NCBI GenBank assembly: GCA_030445775.1
Contig: JASUTC010000015.1
Location: 1-32,559 of the forward strand
Direction: 5' to 3'
DNA: 32,559 nt
Origin: Thermotogaceae bacterium
Lineage (GTDB): Bacteria; Thermotogota; Thermotogae; MWEM01
In this document: positions 17,548 to 23,904 of the stretch, piece by piece
How the letters are laid out: every line of letters starts with the position of its first letter
Numbering within the stretch: position 1 is the stretch's first letter
Made by a program: the position numbers and the translations under genes
Notes under the pieces: model-generated
Database searches by the model: none
Told to the model about the DNA's origin: nothing
The model's input: only the letters and a program-made list of their open reading frames with translations

Positions 17548-19335
17548 TTAAATTTTATTCACGACTTTTTCGCTTTTCTTACATTCAAGATTCAGCTTGT
17601 GCAGTTGAACTTCATCCACTGGCGAAGGTGCTGATGTCATTAAACAAGTCCCACTGGTAGTCTTGGGAAAGGCTATCACATCTCTGATATTGTCTTCCCC
17701 AAGCATCAATGACACCATTCTGTCAAGTCCAAGAGCGCATCCTCCGTGTGGAGGCACTCCATATTTAAAGGCTTCAAGTAGAAAGCCAAATTTTTCCTTT
17801 TGAGATGCTCTGTCAATCTTCAACAAATCGAATACACGTTCTTGAATCTTTGGATCGTGTATTCTCATACTGCCGCCTCCCAATTCCCAGCCGTTTAAAA
17901 CCACATCATAAGCGTAGGCTTTAATCTTTGAGGGATCATCATCGCCAAACTTGTCCAGGTCTTCAAGCACCGGCATTGTAAAGGGGTGATGTTGTGCAAC
18001 ATATCTATCCTCTTCTTCTGAGTATTCGAACATGGGGAAACGCGTCACCCATAGCAGTTTGTATTCGTGAGAGTTACGCAAATTCTCTCGCTTGGCTATT
18101 TCCAGCCGCAAAGCACCGAGAGAAACATTTACAGTATCCCTTTGCCCTGCAACGATCAAAACAAAATCATCATCTTTTAATTCAAGTGTCTCAGTTATCT
18201 TATCCAAAACTCCGGGTTCTACAGCCTTTGCAAAGGAAGCCTTTAGATTCCCGTCCATCAGTTTGATGTTCATGAGCCCTTTTGCTCCGTAATGTTTGGC
18301 GTGGTCTTCAAGCTCTTTGAGCATTTTTCTACTGTATTTGGCCGCGGCGTTCTCAACCTTGATACCTTTTACAACGCCTCCGTTCTCTAAAATATCACTG
18401 ATAATCTGAAAACCGGTTCCCTCAAAACACTTGGAGATATCCGTCAATTCCAGTCCGAACCTGAGATCCGGTTTATCGCTTCCAAAACGGTCCATGGCCT
18501 CTTCGTATGAAATCCTTTGAAGGGGTAAAGGTACATCCACATCCAACGTATCTTTAAAGACCTTGGCCAGCATTCTTTCTGTACAATCGATGACATCTTC
18601 TTCATCTACAAAAGACATCTCATAATCGATTTGTGTAAATTCCGGTTGCCTGTCTGCCCTCAAGTCCTCATCTCTAAAGCACTTTACAATTTGATAATAT
18701 TTATCGTATCCCGATACCATTAGCAATTGCTTAAACAACTGAGGAGATTGAGGAAGTGCGTAAAAGTTGCCCGGTTTAAGTCTTGCGGGAACAAGGTAGT
18801 CTCTGGCCCCTTCAGGAGTGCTTTTGGTAAGCACCGGTGTCTCGATATCGAGAAATCCCTCTTCATTGAAAAAAGAGCGAATGGATTGAACGATTTTATG
18901 CCGCATGATGATGTTTTTCTGCATTCGTTTTGTCCGAAGATCAAGATACCTGTATTTTAATCGCATTTCCTCGGACGTATCGGATTCAATATTGGTGTAA
19001 ATCGGGGGTGTATCGGCTGAAGAAAGGATCTCCAATTCCAGAACATCCACTTCTATCTCTCCGGTTTTTTGATTTTTGTTAATCGCATCATCCGGTCTGG
19101 ATCGCACGACTCCTTTTACAGTAATGACATCTTCTCCGCCCAGGTTCTTGGCCTGTTCGATTAATTTTTCTTTCTCGGGATCAAAAACGATCTGTGTCGT
19201 TCCATATCTGTCCCGTAACGTTGTAAAGATGATCCCGCCCAAATCACGTCTGTGGTCTACCCAACCGGCAAGAACCACTTCTTGTCCAGAATGACCGGCA
19301 TTCAGATCCCCACATGTGTGCGTCTTTTTCAGCAT
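17548..19335 (-). CDS. aspS: Aspartyl-tRNA synthetase AspS
   Basis: Class II synthetase charging tRNA-Asp. The N-terminal OB-fold anticodon domain (GWVDHRRDLGGIIF) is followed by the catalytic core with RYLDLR, the motif 2 region KCFRDEDLRADRQPEFTQID, the bacterial GAD insert, and motif 3 GLDRMVSLMLG. 595 aa is the normal bacterial length. DLGG carries Leu where non-discriminating enzymes usually have His, a weak hint that it is specific for tRNA-Asp. GGGGG before the ATG is the ribosome site. It lies between the CoxS-like gene (17-base gap) and the STAS gene (13-base gap). Confidence 0.97.
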   Translation of the reverse strand: MLKKTHTCGDLNAGHSGQEVVLAGWVDHRRDLGGIIFTTLRDRYGTTQIVFDPEKEKLIEQAKNLGGEDVITVKGVVRSRPDDAINKNQKTGEIEVDVLELEILSSADTPPIYTNIESDTSEEMRLKYRYLDLRTKRMQKNIIMRHKIVQSIRSFFNEEGFLDIETPVLTKSTPEGARDYLVPARLKPGNFYALPQSPQLFKQLLMVSGYDKYYQIVKCFRDEDLRADRQPEFTQIDYEMSFVDEEDVIDCTERMLAKVFKDTLDVDVPLPLQRISYEEAMDRFGSDKPDLRFGLELTDISKCFEGTGFQIISDILENGGVVKGIKVENAAAKYSRKMLKELEDHAKHYGAKGLMNIKLMDGNLKASFAKAVEPGVLDKITETLELKDDDFVLIVAGQRDTVNVSLGALRLEIAKRENLRNSHEYKLLWVTRFPMFEYSEEEDRYVAQHHPFTMPVLEDLDKFGDDDPSKIKAYAYDVVLNGWELGGGSMRIHDPKIQERVFDLLKIDRASQKEKFGFLLEAFKYGVPPHGGCALGLDRMVSLMLGEDNIRDVIAFPKTTSGTCLMTSAPSPVDEVQLHKLNLECKKSEKVVNKI

Positions 19336-19352
19336 CTGTTAAATCCCCCTCG

Positions 19353-19826
19353 TTAACCCTTTAATTGGCTAATCTTTTTTACAGCAAGTTCGACCGAATC
19401 AATAATCTTTGTATACCCCGTACACCTGCATAAGTTTCCCTCTAAGGCCTTTTTAATCTCTTCTTCATTCGGATTGGGAATCTTATCCAGTAACGCTTTA
19501 CTGGATAAAACAAAACCCGGCGTACAAAAACCACATTGCACACCACCGGCCTCAACAAAGGCTTCCTGGATTGGATGCATTTTCTCGGGTGTTCCCAATC
19601 CTTCAGAGGTTACAATATCCTTGTTATCCAGTTCTCCTGCATATAAAAGACACGAACAAACAGCATTCCCATTTAGTATGATGGTACAAGCACCACACTC
19701 GCCTTCAGAACAACCCTCTTTCACACTTTTCATTTTCATGACATCCCTTAAAAAATCAAGCGCTCTCATGGCAGGGTCCACATCCATTTTGTAATCCTTA
19801 CCGTTCAATGTAAATGTAATAATCAT
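19353..19826 (-). CDS. [2Fe-2S] subunit of a molybdenum hydroxylase-type enzyme (CoxS/XdhC-like), orphan
   Basis: Small electron-transfer subunit of the xanthine dehydrogenase/CO dehydrogenase family. All eight cluster cysteines are visible. The plant-ferredoxin-type set is CSEGECGAC followed by the Cys in NAVCSC. The second, four-helix set is QCGFCTPGF and NLCRCTGY. 157 aa is full length. Such subunits normally sit beside genes for a large molybdopterin subunit and often a FAD subunit, but here the neighbours are gcvH and aspS. It has its own good ribosome site (CAGGAG). Whether it serves a molybdoenzyme encoded elsewhere or has been reused cannot be told. Confidence 0.9.
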   Translation of the reverse strand: MIITFTLNGKDYKMDVDPAMRALDFLRDVMKMKSVKEGCSEGECGACTIILNGNAVCSCLLYAGELDNKDIVTSEGLGTPEKMHPIQEAFVEAGGVQCGFCTPGFVLSSKALLDKIPNPNEEEIKKALEGNLCRCTGYTKIIDSVELAVKKISQLKG

Positions 19827-19846
19827 TGTTTACTCCTGTCTTTTAT

Positions 19847-19867
19847 CCCCCTCCCTTAAGGAGGGGG
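19847..19867. repeat. GC-rich hairpin between gcvH and the CoxS-like gene
   Basis: CCCCCTCC and GGAGGGGG form a perfect 8-bp stem with a 5-base loop in the 48-base gap. It has no clear U run on the operon (minus) strand, so it is not a typical terminator. It could be an mRNA processing or stability element, or part of a dispersed palindromic repeat. Confidence 0.6.
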
Positions 19868-19874
19868 TATTAAA

Positions 19875-20246
19875 TTATCCTTCCGATTCTACCATTTTTT
19901 TGTATTCTTCCAAACTCATTAAACCATCTACTTCAGATTCATCTGAGAGTTTGATCTTGCAAATCCAGCCTTCACCTTCAGCGGATTCGTTGATGGTTTC
20001 GGGTCTGTCTTCTAAGGAATTGTTGATTTCCACTACTTCTCCTGATACGGGTGTATACACATCGTTGGCACTTTTAACCGATTCGATGGAACACAGTGTG
20101 TCTCCTTTTTTCAGCGTATCTCCCTCTCCGGGAAGATCAACGTAAACAATGTCACCCAGTTGCTCTTGAGCGTGTTCACTGATTCCAACTGTGGCAATTC
20201 CCTCTGTTGCTTCAATCCATTCATGTGATTTGGTATACTTTTTCAT
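19875..20246 (-). CDS. gcvH: Glycine cleavage system H protein
   Basis: Lipoyl carrier of the glycine cleavage complex; its lipoyl-lysine arm carries the aminomethyl group from P to T protein. The lipoyl site is K58 in SIESVKSANDVYTPVSG. WICKIKLS near the end is typical. 123 aa is normal. It follows gcvT by 24 bases; GGAGGG a few bases before the ATG serves translation. gcvP is not in the window. Confidence 0.97.
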   Translation of the reverse strand: MKKYTKSHEWIEATEGIATVGISEHAQEQLGDIVYVDLPGEGDTLKKGDTLCSIESVKSANDVYTPVSGEVVEINNSLEDRPETINESAEGEGWICKIKLSDESEVDGLMSLEEYKKMVESEG

Positions 20247-20270
20247 GTCCTTCCCTCCGTTTTACATTTA

Positions 20271-21398
20271 TCATTGTTTCCATTTTTTTTTTGAATGCTT
20301 ATCAGGGTTGACGCTCCCAACGTAAAATGGCTTCTTAACAACCTTTGCCTTTAATCTCTTGTTTTCTCTTATTTCTATTTCAACTTCTTTCCCCAATTTA
20401 TAGCCTTTTGAAGGAACATACCCCAATGCAACTATCTTATTGAGAGTTGTAGATTTATTCCCTGTAGTAACAAAACCAATTTCCTGATCTCCGTTAAAGA
20501 TTTTGTTTCCGGTTCTTGGGATACCACCTTTTTCAGTTACTTCAAAAGCCTTCAAACGCCTTTCCAATCCCTTTTCTTCTTGTTGTTCCAGAGCGGTTTT
20601 GCCAATAAAGTCCATTGTAAAATCAACTGTCCATTTCAACCCGGCTTCGAGAGGAGTCGTTTCATTCGTGATCTCATTGCCATAAAGCATATAACAGGCT
20701 TCAAAACGCAACAAATCCCTTGCACCCAACCCTGCAGGTTTAGCACCTATTTCGATTAATTTCCTCCACAACGGAATAACCGCTTCAGTGGAAGTGTAAA
20801 ATTCAAAACCATCTTCACCGGTATAACCTGTTCTCGAAATCAGACAGTCGATACCATTAAAAGGACCTTCTTTAAATGAATAAAATGGGATCTGATCCAA
20901 TCTGACTCCCGAATACTCTTGAAGCTTCTCTTCCACATTGGGGCCTTGAACGGCCAGTTGTGCATACTGGTCTGATTTGTTTAACACTTCCACATCAAAG
21001 GATTCTGTATTTTGTTTAATCCAGTTAAAATCCTTTTCCACATTGGAAGCATTGACAACCATCAATATTTCTTCAGAGGTTTTTTTATACACCAGCAAAT
21101 CATCTACGATACCGCCATCTTCATAACACATGGGGCTATAGCATATCTCTCCGTATTTCAGTTTTGAAACGTTGTTTGTCACAAGACATTCTGCAGCTTT
21201 CAAGGCATCTCTGCCACGCAAAAAGATTTCTCCCATGTGAGAAACATCGAAAACCCCCATGTCCTCTCTCACGGCTTTAGCTTCTTTAATAATCCCGTTA
21301 GCGTATTGCACGGGTAATTCCCAACCGTGAAACTCTACCAATTTACCTCCGCATCTCACATGTTCATTGTACAAAGGTGTTCTCTTTAAGTCCGCCAA
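20271..21398 (-). CDS. gcvT: Aminomethyltransferase (glycine cleavage T protein)
   Basis: Transfers the C1 unit from aminomethyl-lipoyl-GcvH to tetrahydrofolate, releasing ammonia. Recognised by RTPLYNEHVRCGGKLVEFHGWELPVQY, VFDVSHMGE, SRTGYTGEDGFE, GLGARDLLRFEACYMLYG and the C-terminal beta-barrel domain. 375 aa is normal. The start is TTG at 21398, with GGAGG eight bases upstream. Acts with GcvH just downstream; the P protein and lipoamide dehydrogenase must be encoded elsewhere. Confidence 0.96.
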   Translation of the reverse strand: MADLKRTPLYNEHVRCGGKLVEFHGWELPVQYANGIIKEAKAVREDMGVFDVSHMGEIFLRGRDALKAAECLVTNNVSKLKYGEICYSPMCYEDGGIVDDLLVYKKTSEEILMVVNASNVEKDFNWIKQNTESFDVEVLNKSDQYAQLAVQGPNVEEKLQEYSGVRLDQIPFYSFKEGPFNGIDCLISRTGYTGEDGFEFYTSTEAVIPLWRKLIEIGAKPAGLGARDLLRFEACYMLYGNEITNETTPLEAGLKWTVDFTMDFIGKTALEQQEEKGLERRLKAFEVTEKGGIPRTGNKIFNGDQEIGFVTTGNKSTTLNKIVALGYVPSKGYKLGKEVEIEIRENKRLKAKVVKKPFYVGSVNPDKHSKKKWKQ

Positions 21399-21424
21399 TC
21401 GTTATTCCTCCCCCGTTTCTTTAT

Positions 21425-21883
21425 TTAATCAGTCTTTTTTTTCTCTTCGTCTTCTTCATAACCTGATTGAGCATCTTCATCCAGATGACTTTCTATGATC
21501 TCTTGTGCCCTGTCATAACAAGATTCAGGAACGAGAATCTCCATAGGGACTACACCACCTTGGCCCATAATGATGGGTTCTCCATATGGCACCGCCAAAC
21601 CCTTTAACACACAGGGAATATCCTCGCTGTCAAGAGATGATTTGATGATCTCTGCGGTAACCTCATCGGGAGCGGTTGTCACAGCAAACCATTTTTCGGA
21701 TGAGGCCTGTATGATCTGCTTGTTTTCTTCCAATATGGCTTTGGCCTTGTCAAAATCTTCGGGATCCACAAACACTTCTGTGGGTGTGAGTTTTCTCTCT
21801 TCATAGGAAATATCGTTTTCCTTCAGAAGATCCATTAAAGTTCTCGCCTCTTGCCTGTATTTGTACAACTTTAACAATTTCAT
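21425..21883 (-). CDS. DUF2007-like protein, probably with a duplicated domain
   Basis: I do not know a function. The second half (about 65-135) resembles DUF2007, a small alpha/beta fold called a putative signal-transducing domain: AVTTAPDEVTAEIIKSSLDSEDIPC, then MEILVPESCYDRAQEIIESHL. The first half (KYRQEARTLMDLLKENDISYEERK to FVDPEDFDKAKAILEE) follows the same strand-helix-strand-helix plan in shorter form, suggesting an internal duplication. The C-terminal 17 residues are highly charged (DEDAQSGYEEDEEKKK). No signal peptide or membrane span. It is the promoter-proximal gene of the 13-gene operon, with GGGAGG before the ATG. Confidence 0.7.
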   Translation of the reverse strand: MKLLKLYKYRQEARTLMDLLKENDISYEERKLTPTEVFVDPEDFDKAKAILEENKQIIQASSEKWFAVTTAPDEVTAEIIKSSLDSEDIPCVLKGLAVPYGEPIIMGQGGVVPMEILVPESCYDRAQEIIESHLDEDAQSGYEEDEEKKKTD

Positions 21884-21907
21884 GGTACCACCTCCCAGTG
21901 TTATTTG

Positions 21908-21913
21908 ATTATA
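21908..21913 (-). promoter_or_regulatory. Extended -10 promoter for the 13-gene minus-strand operon
   Basis: In the 111-base gap between scpA and the DUF2007-like gene the minus strand reads TGTGATATAAT, a consensus TATAAT with the extended TGn element. The -35 is weak (TTTTTG at 17 bases at best). It lies 24 bases before the gene start. It is the only plausible promoter I found for the long run of genes down to 8964, although internal promoters are possible. Confidence 0.55.
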
Positions 21914-21994
21914 TCACAAACACCAAACCGCAAAAAAGCATGCCGATTTGTTAACAGTTTTTAAGTATCATCAAAGAACATTATCACAAAATCT

Positions 21995-22699
21995 CTATAA
22001 TAGAACAACTGAAATATCGCCGGTAAAATCAATCTCTGCAAAGGACAATTTAACGAGTTCTAAAACAGCCAAGAATGAAACGATTAAATCAATTTTGTCC
22101 TTTGCCGTAGAAAACAGTTGTGCAATGTATATACGCTTATCATTTGTTAAACGTTCCTTTAAGTACTTGATCCTTTCTGAAATAGAATACTGTTCCCCAG
22201 ATACCCTATATATTTTTTCTCTTAATTTTAATTCCTCATAAGCCGATTTAAATGCCAAAAACAATTTATCCGGCAGTTCTTCCACGGTTCGTTTCCTGGT
22301 GTGCCCGTCTTTTTTAACCTTGACCCTGTAAAGTTTTCCCGCATTTTTCTGCTTTTCCTCTAAAAGAGAGACAACATGTTTAACCCTTTCATATTCTTCA
22401 ATTTGTTGTACCAGCTTTTCTTTAGCTTCTTTGACTTCCTGTTGAGCGTTTTCGTCATCGGTCAACATCGCTTTGGATTTTAAAACCATTAATGTGGAGG
22501 CCATTACCATGAATTCAGAAGCAACACTTACATCAAGCCGCTGCATCTTCCTTACATAGTCGATGAACTCATCGGCTATCTTCGAAATTTGAATATCTCG
22601 TATATCTTTCTCTTCCTTTTTTACCAAAAACAAAAGCAGATCTAACGAACCTTCAAATTCAGGAAGGGTAAAGGTCAGTTCCTCTGATATGGTTTGCAC
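21995..22699 (-). CDS. scpA: Segregation and condensation protein A
   Basis: Kleisin subunit of the bacterial SMC condensin complex; bridges the SMC heads. The N-terminal signature FEGSLDLLLFLVKKEEKDIRDIQISKIADEF is diagnostic, followed by ASEFMVMASTLMVLKSKAML. The C-terminal winged-helix part includes FLAVLELVKL. 234 aa is normal. scpB usually follows scpA but is not here; trpS lies upstream (71-base gap). Confidence 0.94.
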   Translation of the reverse strand: MQTISEELTFTLPEFEGSLDLLLFLVKKEEKDIRDIQISKIADEFIDYVRKMQRLDVSVASEFMVMASTLMVLKSKAMLTDDENAQQEVKEAKEKLVQQIEEYERVKHVVSLLEEKQKNAGKLYRVKVKKDGHTRKRTVEELPDKLFLAFKSAYEELKLREKIYRVSGEQYSISERIKYLKERLTNDKRIYIAQLFSTAKDKIDLIVSFLAVLELVKLSFAEIDFTGDISVVLL

Positions 22700-22770
22700 C
22701 TCCCAATACGATTTTTACCCATGCTCATTTAACGATGGTTCAAACACAATTTTGCACATACTGAAAATGA

Positions 22771-23763
22771 TCAAAATAGCAGGTTCATGGCATTTCTGAC
22801 CTCATGCATGGTGCTTTTTGCAATCTCCCGGGCCCGTTTATTGCCACTGTAAATCACATCATCCACATAACCTTCCCTGGCATCAATCTCAACCAAGTTT
22901 TCCCAAACGGGTGTTAATGTCTTTTCCATGTTCTGCAGCAGCAGCTTTTTACATTGAACACAACCGATCTCAGCCTTTGTACAACCATTAAAAACCCATT
23001 TTTTATCTTCTTCTGTGATTCTGAATGCCTTGTGATAAGACCACACCGGGCAGATCTCAGGATTGCCGGGATCGGATTTTCTCTTTCTGGCCGGATCGGT
23101 GATCATGGGCATGATGGCCTTTTTCAATTCTTCAGGAGTGGACTCGATGTTGATGATATTGCCGTAACTCTTTGACATTTTTCTGCCATCGGTACCCGGT
23201 AGTTTGGGGGTATGTGAGAGTTTCGACTCCGGTTCAGGAAAGACTTCACAATTGTATGTATAATTAAATTTTCTTGCCACTTCACGGGTTAATTCCACAT
23301 GACTTAATTGGTCTTCTCCCACAGGTACGGCCTCTCCCTTGTATATCAGGATATCAGCAGCCTGTAATACCGGATAAGTCAAAAACCCGGCATTTGCCAA
23401 AGATTGATTGCCTTCCATCTGTTGTTTTTGTTCTTTATAAGTGGGAACTCGCTCAAGTCTGGACACCGATGTCAGCATAGAAAACAACAACTGTAATTCA
23501 GCATGTTCTTTAATAGCTGATTGAACGAATAACACAGATTTTTCCGGATCCAATCCTGCAGCCATAAACATTCTGATCAATTCTTTGGAATACTCTGCCA
23601 GATTCTGAGTCTCATCGTATCCGGTGGTTAATGCATGCCAGTCGGCAACAAAGTAAAAGGTCTCAAATCCTTCGTTTTGAAGCCTTACCCAATTCTCCAA
23701 TATGCCCACATAATGACCAATATGCAGTTTACCCGTAGGTCTGCTGCCACTTACTATTCTCAA
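22771..23763 (-). CDS. trpS: Tryptophanyl-tRNA synthetase with [4Fe-4S]-type cysteine motif
   Basis: Class I synthetase charging tRNA-Trp. HIGH is intact in GKLHIGHYVG and KMSKS in GRKMSKSYGN. The anticodon-binding region has C238, C261, C268 and C271, spaced exactly C-x22-C-x6-C-x2-C. I know this pattern from the T. maritima TrpRS, whose crystal structure showed a [4Fe-4S] cluster near the anticodon-recognition site. A zinc site is the alternative. 330 aa is normal. The start is TTG at 23763, with GGGGGTG seven bases upstream. It is transcribed divergently from leuS and is followed by scpA. Confidence 0.96.
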   Translation of the reverse strand: MRIVSGSRPTGKLHIGHYVGILENWVRLQNEGFETFYFVADWHALTTGYDETQNLAEYSKELIRMFMAAGLDPEKSVLFVQSAIKEHAELQLLFSMLTSVSRLERVPTYKEQKQQMEGNQSLANAGFLTYPVLQAADILIYKGEAVPVGEDQLSHVELTREVARKFNYTYNCEVFPEPESKLSHTPKLPGTDGRKMSKSYGNIINIESTPEELKKAIMPMITDPARKRKSDPGNPEICPVWSYHKAFRITEEDKKWVFNGCTKAEIGCVQCKKLLLQNMEKTLTPVWENLVEIDAREGYVDDVIYSGNKRAREIAKSTMHEVRNAMNLLF

Positions 23764-23811
23764 AATGAAACACCCCCAAAAACTTTTTATAATAAAGTGT
23801 CTATCGTTACC

Positions 23812-23847
23812 ATTTTACCACAAAAAGCACCTTTCTTGTGGTATAAT
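23812..23847. promoter_or_regulatory. Mirror-image divergent promoters of trpS and leuS
   Basis: A 7-bp inverted repeat ACCACAA (23817-23823) - 12 nt - TTGTGGT (23836-23842) runs into two extended -10 elements. The rightward one is TTGTGGTATAAT (TATAAT 23842-23847, for leuS); the leftward one is TTGTGGTAAAAT (TAAAAT at 23812-23817 on the minus strand, for trpS). No good -35 is seen in either direction. The two polymerases would collide, so the promoters should compete; the dyad could also be an operator. Confidence 0.6.
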
Positions 23848-23904
23848 CCTCGTGTGTTTTATTGAATGAAACACAAATAAGATTAGAGTCGGAGGTGCTT
23901 TATT

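Noticed and set aside
21399-21994. Glycine riboswitch controlling gcvT
   Set aside because: gcvT has only a 26-base gap upstream, and the 111-base region before the operon shows no tandem aptamer-like fold.
23764-23904. T-box riboswitch upstream of leuS or trpS
   Set aside because: Leaders from the putative promoters are only about 40-60 bases, with no T-box sequence or leader terminator.
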